A DNA stretch of 64,000 bases from Tamarix chinensis (Eukaryota > Streptophyta > Magnoliopsida > Caryophyllales > Tamaricaceae). Both the position numbers and the translations under genes were made by a program. Position 1 is the first letter of the stretch; each line of letters begins with the position of its first letter. This document shows, piece after piece, positions 1 to 11,899 of this stretch. The stretch is from assembly GCA_030549775.1 (NCBI GenBank), contig CM060173.1, positions 64,112,367-64,176,366 on the forward strand. Direction: 5' to 3'. A model generated the notes under the pieces. The model saw only the letters and a program-made list of their open reading frames with translations, made no database searches and was not told where the DNA came from.

Positions 1-303
1 TTTAGGGAAAAGCTTAATGGCTCTAGTGTGAATTGTAGCATCTATAACAAGTAGTTCTATGCTTTGGTGAGAAACCTTGATCATTAGTCCCACTATTGAG
101 AGCACAACAATTTTTGCTACTTATGGATCATGAATCGTTGAAGTACATAAATGGTCACCACAAGCTTAATCCAAGGTATGCAAGATGGGTAGAGTTATAT
201 AATCATTTTCCTTTATAACCAAACATAAAAGTGGAAAAACTAATGTATTAGTAGATATACTATTTAGGAGATATTTTATGCTCTCTTTATTAGAAACTAG
301 AGT
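1..303 (+). pseudogene. Ty3/gypsy pol fragment (RNase H part) of Gypsy-i
   Basis: Broken reading of the RNase H region of a Ty3/gypsy polyprotein. In changing frames it gives FxEKLNG, then YALVRxLDH, the usual run before the catalytic 'HTDH' segment of gypsy RNase H. It aligns by eye with 34015-34270 in the second gypsy copy, which also has FSEKLNG and YALVRALDH. It carries in-frame stops and frameshifts and is non-functional. The element starts left of the window. The coding sequence is interrupted at 303 by TL1 and resumes at 5032. Assignment to Ty3/gypsy is firm; the lineage is not resolved. Confidence 0.75.
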
Positions 304-562
304 TGAAATACCCCGAAAATCCTAATTTAGGAATTATGGCAAAATAGTGATCTATTAGGGAAAATTAAGAAAATAAATTACTTTATTAAATAAAGAGGAA
401 ATTAATTGAGGAAAATAAGGAGAAAATAATAAATAAATTATTTAGAAAATTTTGGACATTTTACTAATTAAAATGAAAGTGGAGGAAAATTACCCAAAAT
501 AGCCAAAATTAATCTAAAAAGGGAATTAAATTATTATTTTAATAATTTTTAAATATTCAAGA

Positions 563-600
<38 letters not shown>

Positions 601-630
601 GTATATGTATATGTATATGTATGTGTATAT
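563..630. repeat. (AT)n/(GTAT)n microsatellite in TL1
   Basis: A simple AT run passes into GTAT and GTATAT units, inside the AT-rich 5' part of TL1 and upstream of the pyrimidine tract. No gene is attached. Confidence 0.9.
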
Positions 631-1312
631 AAATGTATAATAACCCAAAAACATTCTAAATAAGTTGTGCAAAAAATCAAAACCCTAAAGAAACCCTTTT
701 TATCCTTTTTTCCTTTTTCCTTCCCTTTCTTTTTCCTTTTTCTTCTTCCCCACCGGATTTGGGCCTCGCCCGGCCCAATTCCCCATCCCTTCTCTCCTTC
801 TCACGAGCCAGCGTCGTCCGCTGGTCGTCACACGGCTGCAACGCAGCGTTTCACCTTTCGAAGCCATCGAAACGCCACGTCGCGTTAAATGAACCTCATG
901 ACCGTTGCCCATCCAGCGACGCGACGCCGCGTTTTGTCCCTCTAATTATTGAAACGTTGTTTTTGGTTTAAAATTTTTATAACCGTTGCCAAACCGGCCA
1001 ACTTGCCTCCTTTCTTTCTTTTTCCCTGGACCGCCGGTCCAGCCACGCCGTCGTCTTCTTCCTCGCGACCTGCAACCACCGGCAACGCCTGCCATCCTTC
1101 CCCTGCCATTTCCGTCCCTTTCTTTCCCATTTCGACCCAACACGCCCGTCCTACCCCTCACGCGTCCTGTCTTCCTTCCCTTTTCCCGCACCCAGCCAAA
1201 CAAACCCTGCCAAACCGCAGGGCATGCGCAGGCTGTCACCATCGAACGGCAGCCTGACGCACCTGCCCCGCGTGCCATCACTCTCCTTCATCATTTTCCC
1301 CTTCACAATTGC

Positions 1313-1319
1313 CTATAAG
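1313..1319 (+). promoter_or_regulatory. TATA-like box in TL1
   Basis: TATAAGT lies about 1.0 kb from the 5' end of TL1, within the C/T-rich block. TL3, TL4, TL7 and TL8 have better TATA boxes at the equivalent place, so this is the likely U3/R promoter position. Promoter activity is inferred. Confidence 0.45.
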
Positions 1320-1500
1320 TATCCCCCGAACGGCCAAAGCAAGTCCTTTCTTTCGGACCTTGCTGAAACCCTACCTCTCCGCCACCTTAAAAAGACGAGC
1401 TCTTCGCCGCCACCGCTGCCCACCGTGATCATCCTTGCACCTCCCTCGACAAAACCAAGCCGCCTCCACCCTCTATCTTGCCCTGCATGTGACGCCCTAG

Positions 1501-1512
1501 CCGTGCAAAGTT
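1501..1512 (+). other. Conserved CCGTGCAAAGTT motif in the TL leader
   Basis: CCGTGCAAAGTT sits in the pyrimidine-rich leader of TL1. It recurs at 35616-35627 in TL7 and 39824-39835 in TL8, with variants in TL4 (near 14923) and TL2 (near 7113). In TL8 and TL4 an upstream TTGCAC or TGCACAA can pair with it to form a short hairpin. Function unknown. Confidence 0.5.
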
Positions 1513-1982
1513 TTCATCCCGAAACCACCACCTTCAGCCATCACCGCCCCTTGCGCCGCCTTCCGCCACCCATCTCCGCCTCTACCAAGCCTCCACCACC
1601 CTCCAAAATATCCAACAGACCCTCCCCTACCTTCCCACGACTTCACCTCCTCCGGCCTCCCTCTCCTTCTACCTCCCCCATCTTCCACCTCTCTCCACCA
1701 CCCTCGGCCGCCGCGCCAACCATCGCGCGCCGCCACCCCTTGCCACGCCACCACCCTCATTCCACTCCCATTCACCTGTTGTTTCTTTCCCCACCTCAAA
1801 CTTCTCCTTTCCTCCTCCCATCTAACCTCCACCTTAATCTTTCCCTCTCTTCTCCTCTTCCTCCGTCGCCGCCGTCGCCGCCACGCGCCGCCGCCGGACC
1901 ACCACCAACCCTAGGTGGTTTTCCACTCATCCAAACCTTAATATCCCTTTTATATAGCTGCTATTAAATTTAACTAATATTA

Positions 1983-2290
1983 ATGTTATTATACTTATTA
2001 TTATCATTATTATTATTATTATTAGGATTACTTTTATTATTATTATTGCTAATATTATTATCTCTATCGTTAAAGTTATTATTTTTACCAATACTATCAT
2101 GCCTTAGATTTTATCTTCTATTATACTTAACATTAGTAATATTATTATTATTAGTAGTATTATCATCATCATTATTATTATTACTATTATCGTTATTAAT
2201 ATTATTATTACTTAACACTAACCACATTACTATGGTATCATTATTAGCTATTACTATTATTACTACTATCACTACTTTATTATTGTAACC
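1983..2290 (+). repeat. ATT/TTA-rich microsatellite block in TL1
   Basis: Imperfect TTA/ATT triplets follow the pyrimidine-rich leader. The same kind of block sits at the same position in TL3, TL4, TL7 and TL8, with T on the sense strand. The leucine-rich open frame through it is only a reading of the triplets. Confidence 0.85.
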
Positions 2291-2746
2291 AAAAACATTT
2301 GAACCCTTATATTATTCAAAAATATACAACTATTATCATTATCACCTTTAGGAATATTTTACTTGTAGTATTGTGATTTTTGTATTATTATTTTAACCTT
2401 AACACCACTAATAGACTTGGCCTTAAAAACACTAGGGTTTCTATCACTAAACATTAGTGTCACTAATATTAGTTTTATTATTAATACTATCACTATTTTC
2501 CTATAGTTAGCATGAACACTATTACTATAAGAATAGAGCTAACGGATCTAATAATATAAGGGTAACAATAAGTATCAAAAATAAATACATTTTGACTAAT
2601 AATATTTAGTATACTAAATTTAAGATAAAAACCCTAGTTTTTGTATAATACCCTCTTTAGTAATAAGAACCCTAATCCTAAACTAGAATAAGGGATGATG
2701 GTACTTTCGAGGGAAACTAATACTTAGTATCTTTCCCTTTTTATAG

Positions 2747-2808
2747 GTAATTCTAACCAAATCCCTAAGGAGTTAGAGGAGCGTGCTCCAAGCCCGGCGT
2801 CGCCTTAG
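2747..2808 (+). other. Conserved mini-exon-like block (62 nt) in TL1
   Basis: A pyrimidine tract ends in TTATAG just before the block, and the block ends ...CCTTAG followed by GTAAAG. These look like a 3' splice acceptor and a 5' splice donor. Inside lie CCCTAAGGAG and the palindrome GGAGCGTGCTCC. The same block occurs at 10640-10699, 16421-16482, 37776-37837 and about 40858-40919. A length of 62 nt (60 in TL3) argues against a coding role. Splicing is inferred. Confidence 0.55.
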
Positions 2809-4027
2809 GTAAAGACGAAGCTATGGCCTTGTGTGATGTGTGACCTGTATGTCTTGAATGTTGTATATGCCATGCTATTATATGATTGTGGGTAACTTGT
2901 CTTATGTGTAGCACAGCTCGGAGATTGAGGTATGTTGGTATGTGTTTCCTATGACATGAGCATGACATGTATATGTATGAAGTTTATGATGTGATATGAT
3001 ATGACCCTCTAGGACGTGCATGTTAGGATAACTAATAATATGAATTGGGAATATGAGGATGACAAGAAATAAATGGGAAGTGAGTTCACTAAGGGGGATA
3101 TGAGGTTGACCTAAGTACCTCATGATCCATGAGAGAAGATTTAAGTGGGAAGAATATCCAAAATAAATGAGAGTTGGGAACCATGCATGGGAGTCTTAAA
3201 ATTTGCATGATGACTTGGGGTGTTTGCATGGGGTGGCCAAATCTTGCATGGGGGTGAATCTTACGTGAGAAAAGTTGAATTTGGGTGTAAAGAAGATAAT
3301 GGAAGAGTTGTGGAGTGATTGGAGACTTGGGGTGAAAAATAGTACGTGGGTTGATGCAAGGGTGTACGAGGGACCTGATTAGGGTTTTTGGGAGAAAGTG
3401 GAAGTCTTGGGATGTACAAAGGTAGGAATGATTAAGGAAGGGTGGAGTATGATTTAAGAGTGAGATTTCATTTATATAAAAGATGAGTATGGGTTTCCAT
3501 GTGGAAGAAGAGACTTTGGGATGAAAAGAGAGAGGTTACTTGTGGGAGAAGAAAGGTACTAGGGTCGAGGTGGTCAACTAGGGTTTTTCAGGTCTCGTGC
3601 GGAATTGAGAGGTAAAATGATATGTTTTGGGAATTGATCTAATTGAGGTCACGTGAGGGACGATGAAGGAAGTAAAGATAGTGTAAGTGAGAGAAGGTGA
3701 GGCCATATCGGAGGTTGGGCCACATCGGCTCATTTGGGTCTTCAAGGGAAAACCCTAAGGGGTGATAGGAGGTGGAGTTGATGTCATGAGGTATTGGGCC
3801 TAACCCACACCGTAGGGGTGGACTCTTTCATTTAAAGGTAGTGTAAAGGGAATGGATGCCGGGGTGTGATAAGGGGCGCAGGAGTCTCACGATATGAGAC
3901 GGGCCCCCTTGGGAGGAAAGAAGTAGAGGGTAGTTGATATGCATGTCAAGGGTGGAAAGCTTTGTCTAATAAGACAGGAATAAGATATTAATTACTTAAA
4001 GAGTAAGATTGTTGAGCTGGGCCCAGA

Positions 4028-4370
4028 CCGATCCACCGGCATAATAGTGGCCAAGTGTCGGGGTGCCCTGAAGACCGATCCACCGGCATATAATAGTGGT
4101 TAGGTGTGTTCTACCCTATAAGTGACCGATCCACCAGCTATAATAGTGGGGGATCCCGAGCTCAACAAACCAAACAGTATGTTGTAAATGAATTATGGGA
4201 AAGCTACTATATACTTACAGTGAAACACCATGATAGTCGGGGCTAAACCGATCCACCGGCATAATAGTGGCCAGGAGCGTTCTGCCTTGGAGACTGATCC
4301 ACCGGCATATAATAGTGGTTAGGTGCGTTCTGCCCTATAAGTGACCGATCCACCGGCTATAATAGTGGGG
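4028..4370 (+). repeat. Two blocks of CCACCGG...ATAATAGTGG repeats in TL1
   Basis: Three units (CGATCCACCGG, a short AT spacer, ATAATAGTGG) end at 4150, and three more occupy 4248-4370. Each unit can pair CCAC with GTGG. The region between the blocks contains ACTTACAGTGRAAC, a variant of the ACTTAAAGTGGAAG found before the first block, so the whole block looks duplicated. All intact TL copies have it. Confidence 0.85.
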
Positions 4371-4883
4371 TTACCGTACTCGCATGGTGTGAACTAACTA
4401 TAATTATCAAAGATATGCAAGGAAGAAGTCTGATTGGGCCATAGCCGACCTGCATCATCTATATTATTACATGCTACCTATGTGATTGTGCTATATGTGT
4501 TATGTTGTATGATTGTATGCTTGACCTTAGCGCACCTGCTCCCTTACTCAGTATTAGACCTGTACTGATACTACCTTGGTTGAATGGGTTCTGTGATGAT
4601 CCACTGATGGTGGGGAGCAGACCTCCTATGCAGGTTTATGATCGGGTACTATTTGGGGTGGAAGGCTTGACTTGAGTGAGTAGGCGATCTAGATATTGAT
4701 TTTTCGGGACTTGTTTTATTTAGCTGTATTTTGTACTACGCTTCATGTCTTGAAATTATACTCTTAAGTTGTAATCCTAAACCGTATTCTAAATACTAAT
4801 TAACTTGTGTTTCGTTAATGAGTTATGTTAAATGTCGACCCATGTTTTAATGTTCCACACTTAATGTTGTTTGGTTTAGCCTT

Positions 4884-4934
4884 AACACTTAGTATCGGAA
4901 CGGTAGGAGTGAGCCGGTCTGGTACTAAGTGTGG
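4884..4934 (+). other. TL1 3' hairpin
   Basis: The arm AACACTTAGTATCGG can pair with the arm ending GGTACTAAGTG, leaving an unpaired G-rich loop. GTGGCGGTAAC follows at once. A second fold-back then pairs GTAACACCCCC with GGGGGTGTTAC at the terminus. Homologous hairpins with different sequences occur in TL3, TL4, TL6, TL7, TL8 and TL9. Confidence 0.65.
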
Positions 4935-5031
4935 CGGTAACACCCCCGAGTTTACGGTTTTATCTTTCGCTTCCGTTAAACCCTTTTGATTTAAATGAAA
5001 TTTTTCAGTAGTAAATTTTGGGGGTGTTACA

Positions 5032-5626
5032 GGAGTATTGTTTTTTTTTTGGTGTATTAGAGAGCTCTACAAGGAAGAGGAAGACTTTGGAAGCTACTTA
5101 AAAGAGCAAGACAAGAAGAAGGGGTTTTTCATCATTCAAGATGGGTTCCTCTTAAAGAATAAAAAGCTTTGCATTCCCAAATGCTAAGAATTGTTCAAGA
5201 GAGAGTGCGTGGAGGAGGACCAGATGGACACTTCGACGTCCACAAGACCACATATGTACTTAGTGAGTATTTTTACTGGCCTAAACTAGTGGGAGATGTA
5301 TAAAGGTTAATGTTTAGATGTGTCACTTGTTAAAAGTCAAAGATTCACCTACACTAAGGGCCCTACACTCCATTATCTATCTCACATCAACTATGGGATC
5401 ATGTCAGTATAGACTTAAATGAAGCATTACTTAGGACACATAGTCAAAATGATGCTGAAATGGTGTTGGTGGATCAGTTATCTAAGATGACTCATTTTGT
5501 TTCATGTCAAAAGCTACCTCAAGATATGGGAGATATATTTAACAAATTTAATGTGGGAGTTCTACTTCTTTATATTCACAATGAGCCTTTCAAAGACAAT
5601 GTGATTGCTTTTGAAGAGGGAAATGA
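5032..5626 (+). pseudogene. Gypsy-i integrase remnant
   Basis: Continuation of Gypsy-i pol after TL1. Pieces of the integrase N-terminal region are seen, including the 'FWPK' area near 5270 and the zinc-finger area near 5320. The core start reads VDQLSKMTHFVSCQK at about 5467-5511, the counterpart of the usual 'VDRFSKMAHFIPCHK'. It is followed directly by LPQDMGDIFN, which belongs near the end of pol. Most of the integrase catalytic core is therefore deleted between these two pieces. The open frame that starts at 5460 crosses this deletion and then enters the LTR, so it does not encode a real protein. Confidence 0.75.
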
Positions 5627-6018
5627 TGATGCAAGAGCATCCACATTTGAATATCATAATCTAGCTATTAATTTCCCCAAGTATGAAAACCACAAATCCT
5701 TCTTACTTGGACAAATGAATTATCTATCAAACCCTATCCATGAAAGCTATGCAAGTCATGTAAAAATCCCTTTTCTCTTTTTCCTTCAAAAAAGGGAAAA
5801 CATCCAACCCTTACCACAATTTTTTCAAGCCTTTCCCTCCATTTTAAACCCTATTTTTCCTTGGTATGTTTGGCCTCTAACAATCCCAAAAATGCACCCA
5901 TGACAAGCCCCCTTTGAAGTTATACAATTCACTTGGATGACAAGTCATTTTCAGTACTTGGGAAGAACAATGTAGATTTGGAGAAGAGTAAGGAAGGCTA
6001 TATGACATTATTTACTTC
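5627..6018 (+). mobile_element. Gypsy-i 3' LTR, first part
   Basis: Starts TGATGCAAGAGCATCCAC right after the purine-rich tract GAAGAGGGAAATGA. It matches the LTRs of Gypsy-ii at 30506 and 44801. It is split at 6018 by TL2 and resumes at 19312; the two parts total about 906 bp, close to the 931-937 bp of the Gypsy-ii LTRs. Confidence 0.85.
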
Positions 6019-7776
6019 TGTAATACCCCAAAAATTTTGCTTAACCAAATCCTACATCATTAGCATCCTAATCTAATTCTAATTATAATAAATCCTATAT
6101 TAGCCTTAACCTATCCTTTATCTCAAAATATTAATCGATTCCGAAAACCTTAACTTTGATAAACCGCATTTCGTAAACCAAAACCAAATCTGCTAAAATT
6201 TCCGCTAATCCTAATTACCCTCAACTAATCTAAATCATCCTAAATTAACCCCCTCAACCTTTTCTCTTTTCCTTTTATTTTCCTTTTTTCTTTTCTTTCT
6301 TTCTCCTCTTTCTCCCACTAGCCCCTTTGTTGTGTTTCTGCAAGTTGCACTTGCAACTTGCACCATCTCCCATCTTATCCCCTGTAGAATTCCATCATCT
6401 GTCAACCTCACCTCACCTCACCTTCCCTTTTCTTCTTTTTCTTCTTCTCCTTCTGCACCCTTATCCCAGCATCTTTTCCTGTCGCACACCCCATCTCCTT
6501 GCAACCTCCTTATCCTTTCCACCCTTACATAATAATTCCATCAACCATCACTACCCTCACTCTACAGCTACCACCCTACCCTAACCATCCTCTGCAACCA
6601 TCACCACCTTCATCCACTTGCATCTGCACCATCACTAGTCCCCCATCACACGCCACCCTCCTCCCTGCTATTTTTCTTCTTCCCGAAACATATCACACAA
6701 CACACATGCACACATATATATATACCTCACCCTCTCCCTACTTCTCTTTGGTTTTGCCTCACTCAGCCAATATTTTGTGCCCAATAGCCATTACCGAAGC
6801 TCTCTCACCCTTTTCCTTCCATTCTTCTTCTTCTTCTTTTCTTCTTCCTCTTCCTATCCCTATTTTGGCATTTATACCACCATCTTCCTCCACCATGCAC
6901 CACCTCGGCCATCACTTGCTGCCATTTGGCCGGTGGACCAACCACTAAGGTTGCCCCAACTTTCCCCTTCGTCGTCACTTGCCATTGTCGCTGACCTCCG
7001 CCTCTTTTCCCTCCTTCTCTCTTGCGTTTTTTGTAGCATCATAGTGTGCATGGTCGTGCACCACTTAAAACACTTGCTGCACAGCCGTGTAATCCCTACA
7101 TAGTCTGACCGTGCAAAATTTTTTCTCTTGGCTTGATTTTGCACTACCGTGCAAATTTTGCACCGCCTAGCCATCTGTTTTCTTTTCTCTTGACCTGTTG
7201 TGCTCTGGTGTTACACAACCATACAACGTTTGCATTGCCTGCTAGTGTAGCTTCCCATTTTAGTCGTACACCCCTATTTTCACCCTAAACTTTGTCTAAA
7301 TACCACTAAAATTTAACCATAGCTCCACCACACATATTTCTACACTTCCATACAATTCAAGTTCCATTCAACTTCAGTAAATTCCATTTTTACCCCCTCT
7401 TTACAATAATCTCCCTCTTAATTTTTAACATCCAATCCTAATCATATTCTATCTTGTTTCATAAGTGATTTTTTCAGTAGCTTCGGAGGAGGAAGTCTAG
7501 GATTTTGCTTGGTTAGAGCCCAATGTCCTAGTTGGTAAGGATATTATTCGATACTTAGGATTTTTTATGATGTTTGCTTGTATGGCTAAATGTGTCTTCC
7601 ATGATATTATTGTTGTATTATGCATCATATGTTGATATTGATGATTTGTGATGTCATGAATATTATGTTGAAGGAATATAAGAGTTGTGAGAGATACCAT
7701 TATGTTATGATTGTGATAATGATATCATATTTGTGAGAATGCATCTTATATCATAAAATATGGGTCGAGTATTGTT

Positions 7777-8062
7777 AATATCATACTTGTGGAAATATGT
7801 CTATGGTTAAATAACGGGGATATCACACTTGGGGAAATATATATATGGTTTAATGATGATGATATCACACTTGGGTAAATATATCTATGGCTGAATAATG
7901 AAGATATCACACTTATGGAAATATATCTGTGGTTGGATAATGATGATATCACACTTGGAGAAATATATCTATAGTTGAATGATGATGATATCACACTTGG
8001 AAAAATATATCTATGGTTGAATGATGATGATATCACACTTGTGGAAATATATCTATTGTTGA
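7777..8062. repeat. 42-bp tandem array in TL2
   Basis: About seven units of GATATCACACTTG...AATATATCTATGG...AATGAT, period 42 bp. Because 42 is divisible by three, the minus strand stays open as a 96-codon repetitive frame (7746-8036). I treat that frame as an artefact of the period. Confidence 0.85.
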
Positions 8063-8067
8063 AATGA

Positions 8068-8400
8068 TTTCAATGTCATATTTGTGAAATTATATTTTAA
8101 GGTATAAAATATGGGTTGAATGAGGATAATGACATACTTGTGAAATTATATCTTAAGGTATGAATTATGGGTTGATTGATGAGAATGTCATATTTGTGGA
8201 AATATAACTTAAGGTATGAAATATGGGTTGAATGATGACAATGTCATACTTGTGAAATTATATTTTGAGGTATAAAATATGGGTTGAATGATGAGAACAT
8301 CATATTTGTGAAAATATAACTTAAGGTATGAATTATGAATTGAATAATGATGATGTCGTATTGGTGAAATTTATAACTTAAGAAATGAAATGTGGGTTGA
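8068..8400. repeat. About 57-bp tandem array in TL2
   Basis: Five to six units built on GTCATACTTGTGAAATTATA, then AAGGTATGAAATATGGGTTG. It directly follows the 42-bp array and is probably derived from it by expansion of a longer unit. TL3 starts just after it. Confidence 0.8.
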
Positions 8401-9320
8401 ATGAGTTGTGGTAAATGGGCTTAATGTCTCTCATTAAAATAAGAAGAAAATAAATTCAAATTAATATTAATTTTATAAATAATTTAATTGGATAAAATTA
8501 GGGTGTTTTGCTAATTAAAAAGGATTTTATGGAAAATCTTTTAAAAATCCTAATTTGGACTAAAATAGGATTTAAATATTATTTTATTCAAATATTATTA
8601 TTTTTAAATATCCATAATATTTTAATTAATTCAAATACCAAACATAATTATTTCTCTCTTTTCCTTTTTCCTTTTCTTTCCTTTTTCTTCTTCTTTTCTT
8701 TTTCTTTTTTTCTTCTTCTCCTCGTTTGGGTTGCCTCTCCCGCGGCCCACTTCTCCTTTCTTTTCCTTCCGCCCAGCCCAGTAGCGCGACGCTGGCTCTT
8801 CCGTCGTCCCCCTCCCCGCGCCGCGTTTTGATGGTTTTTCCATCAGGACGCAACGTTTCATTAAACGTTACCTGCGTCCTTCGTCTGTCGTTCCCGCGCT
8901 GCGTTTTGTTTATTGTTTCATAAAAACGCATCATTTCATTAAATGACTTCCTCCCTCGATCCGACCGGCCCGGTTCTCCTTTTTCTTTTCCTTCCCAGCC
9001 GACCGGCCCACCTCCCTTCTCCTTCCTTCTTCCTCCCTTCTCCTCCGTCGACGCAGCCTGCAACTTCACCCCCGAAAATGGCGGCACCGGCTACGACGAA
9101 TTTGATCGACCGATTCACCCCTCTTTTTCTTCCTCTTGGCTCGAACATTAGCTTGGAATAATCAATTACCCTTAACTCTCGCTCATTCTCTCTCTCTGGC
9201 TTCGCGAACCTTCGACCCAACCCAAGCAATCGCTGGCCGATTTCTGACGCCGGCCACCCAAACCCTATCACCCAAACCCATCCTGCCGACCTCCAAAACC
9301 CTAATAACCCCTCTAAAATC

Positions 9321-9328
9321 TATAAATA
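9321..9328 (+). promoter_or_regulatory. TATA box in TL3
   Basis: TATAAATA follows CTCTAAAATC and precedes GCCTAATGG. It aligns with TATATATA at 39616 in TL8, where the same GCCTAG follows. Likely start region of element transcription. Confidence 0.55.
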
Positions 9329-10639
9329 GCCTAATGGTGGATGTTTTCGAGACTTCTTCTTCTCGAAAACCCTAAGAGAAATCTGCCTGCCACCGCCCCA
9401 TCATACGCCATTATCTCCTTCCTCGGCCAACTTCAACACCTCCTCTTGCTACCAATCTCTTCCCTGCAATACCCTTTAATTAATTAAACTAACCACAACC
9501 TTCGATTCATCTTGTACAAGCCTCCATAATTGCACAAAGTTGGTTAGTTGCTTCGACAGAAAATTTCACCCGAGACGTTGAACCACCTTCCACCGCCACA
9601 TCTGCCACTTCTAACACCTATTAAACCAACTATTAACTCCTACTAATTATCCTCTACAGCCCCATATAATTATTTTAATTTTCTTCCTCTCCATCACCCA
9701 TTTTCCTAATTTTTGGCCCCCTTAGACCCATTTTCCGGCCACCTCCGGGAACCATCGCCGGTTCCACCTTCATCCTCCAACTCAAGGTGATGCCATAGAC
9801 ATTTTAAATACTTTATTTCAAATTATTTATAATTATTCTAATTTTAGCCAAAATTTTAGTATTAATTCAACTTTAATTATTATTATTATAATTATTATTA
9901 TTAGTAATATTGACTGTATTCTAATTTCTAAATTTTGGTTACAGGTCTGGGAGTATTATTGAGTAAGATACAGTAATTATCTCGGCCTTTACCTATTTTC
10001 TTAGATTTTTACATAATTGATGTTATTATTAATAATATTTATAATAATAATATTATTAGTATAATTACTTGGTTGATACTTTGATTATTACTGGAAGAAC
10101 AGAAGCCTTAAATTTTAATTATGCCTCGCATTTATAAAATTTATTAACATTATTAACATTTTTCAACATTATTTTGATTATATTACCATTATTACCTTTA
10201 TTAAAATATAATATAAGTATATATATACATTATTAATTTTATTGTCAAAATTCTGAATAATATTATTTTTATCATTGTGGGAAGGTTAGAGATCCAACCT
10301 TTAATTTTAAGTATTTTGATATCATTAATATCTAATATTCTATTTATAAAAAGTATCATTAATATTATTGTACTTTATTTATATTACTAATTATTTTTAT
10401 TACTATTATTCTTATTATTGTTATTATTATCATCATCATAGTTATGTTATTATTAAATCTATTTTGGGAGAAGGGTAGAAACCCTTAGTTTATCACCTTT
10501 TTAAAAGAAAATAAGTGAATTAATTATATTAGTTCCTATAGTTAATTATTGAATAGTAAAATGTCATCCTAAAACCAAACCTCGAAATAAGTTAGAATTA
10601 TATAAGAGAGTATAATTCTAGTATGCTTTGATATAATAG

Positions 10640-10699
10640 GAACCCAATCAAATCCCTAAGGAGGCGTAGGAGCGTGCTCCAAGACCGGTGTCGTTTTAG
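10640..10699 (+). other. Conserved mini-exon-like block (60 nt) in TL3
   Basis: Preceded by ATAATAG and followed by GTAAAG. It contains CCCTAAGGAGGCGTAGGAGC and the palindrome GGAGCGTGCTCC, then ACCGGTGTCGTTTTAG. The acceptor side has a weaker pyrimidine tract than TL1, TL4 and TL7. Confidence 0.55.
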
Positions 10700-10981
10700 G
10701 TAAAGAGTGCTAAGGCCTTTTATGTGCTTATGTGTATTATGTGTTTCGCATGTTATGTATCTAGTGTTTATTATTATTGAATATTTTATATGTGGTATGA
10801 CTTGGAGTTGAAGTATGTTGTGCATGGTATGTGTATTAATTATGTATGATGATATGTGTTGTGTATGTGAGGAAGTCGATGTGGTTTGTGTGAGAGGAAG
10901 GATGAAAAAGGAGGATGGGGAAAGAATTTGATTAAGGGAAGTGAGTTAACCTAATTTTATGGTTTTATAAGGAATAATCTA

Positions 10982-11300
10982 GTTTATGATGCTATTTGGG
11001 AGAATTCAATTTATGATATTATATGGGAGAATTTAATTTATGATTGATTGGGAGAATTAAATTATGATTTGTTTGGGAGAATTTAGTTTATGATGTTATT
11101 TGGGAGAATGTAATTTATAATATTATATGGGAGAATTTAAGTTATGATTTGATCGGGAGAGTTAATTTATAATTTGTTTGGGAGAATCTAATTCATGATG
11201 TTATTTGGGAAAATGTAATTTATGATATTATATGGGGGAATCTAATTTATGATTTGCTTGGGGGATTTTAATTTATAGTTTTCCTTGGGAGATTCTAATT
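10982..11300 (+). repeat. 27-bp tandem array in TL3
   Basis: About twelve degenerate units of TTTATGAT(A/G)TTATTTGGGAGAATTTAA. From 11310 to 11440 it passes into a longer unit, AAGAATCTTTATGGCTTGAATTTAGGGTTTGGTATGG in two pieces, repeated three times. TL8 has a short version at 41210-41290, so the array grew in TL3. Confidence 0.8.
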
Positions 11301-11899
11301 TATGATTTTATGTGGAAGAATCTTTATGGCTTGAATTTAGGGTTTGGTATGGAAGAATCTTTATGGCTTGAATTTAGGGTTTGGTATGGAAGAATCTTTA
11401 TGGTTTGAATTTAGGGTTTGGAATGGGTGAATCTTTGGTTTTGGTTGGATTGAATTTATGGTTTTGTATGACGGAATCTAGGGTTTACCTGGTGGTATTA
11501 ATGGATGTATGTTGGTATTAGGGTTTGTATGATGATATTAAGGTTTGCATGGGGGGATTAATGTCTGCATGGGTATGAAATTTACGTGTGGAAAGTTAAT
11601 TTGGGATGTAAGGAAGGTAATGTAAGTGTTGTTTGGGTGTTTGAGCATTTGGTATGGAAAATAGCACGTGGAGCAAATTAAGGGTACGGAGGACACTGAA
11701 TTAGGGTTTGGAGTGGTTAATTATGGATTTTGAGGCTGCTTAGAGTTTGGGTTATCACGTGTATTTGGTAATTAAAGTGTAATTATGGAATTTTATGATT
11801 TGTGATGTGTGGTGACTTATGCATGTTTGGTGAAAGCCTTTGAATAAGATACTTAAGACACTAATCATTTAAAGTGGAAGATTATTGAGCCGGGTCCAG

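Larger units (their letters stand above)
304..5031 (+). mobile_element. TL1: large LTR-like element (probable giant solo LTR), inserted in Gypsy-i pol
   Basis: Begins TGAAATACCCCG and ends GGGGGTGTTACA. It is flanked by AGAGT (299-303) and GGAGT (5032-5036), a 4/5 match to a 5-bp target duplication. The second gypsy copy runs uninterrupted through the equivalent place near 34270, which confirms the insertion. The order inside is: AT-rich part; pyrimidine-rich zone (700-1960) with a TATA-like box; ATT/TTA microsatellite (1983-2290); conserved 62-nt block (2747-2808); G-rich zone with direct repeats; two CCACCGG repeat blocks (4028-4370); acceptor-like CAG at 4631-4633; and a 3' hairpin. There are no duplicated ends, no primer-binding site after the 3' end and no recognisable protein. 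Closest relative here is TL7. A solo LTR is my preferred reading; a non-autonomous LARD-like unit is the alternative. Confidence 0.75.

Noticed and set aside
1224..1967. 247-codon Pro/Ser-rich open frame in the TL1 leader
   Set aside because: It lies in pyrimidine-rich low-complexity DNA. Related TL7 and TL4 leaders keep only short stretches in frame, and the frame crosses the TATA box. No domain or signal is seen.
4028..4370. CRISPR-like regularly spaced repeats (CCACCGG units)
   Set aside because: Unit and spacer lengths vary, spacers are themselves related, and everything else is plant transposon DNA; no cas genes.
4877..4940. Cassandra-type TRIM with a 5S rRNA-like promoter
   Set aside because: No 5S-like internal promoter is recognisable, and the units are far longer than TRIM LTRs.
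304..5031. Helitron, because of the hairpin near the 3' end
   Set aside because: Ends are TG...CA with 5-bp duplications; Helitrons have TC...CTRR ends, insert between A and T, and make no duplication.
5460..5903. 147-codon open frame
   Set aside because: A chimaera of two integrase pieces joined by a deletion and read on into the LTR; not a functional protein.
7746..8036. Minus-strand repetitive 96-codon frame
   Set aside because: Explained by the 42-bp tandem array; the period keeps one frame open without selection.
11310..11440. TTTAGGG motifs suggesting telomeric repeats
   Set aside because: Only single TTTAGGG words within a longer tandem unit; no contiguous heptamer array.
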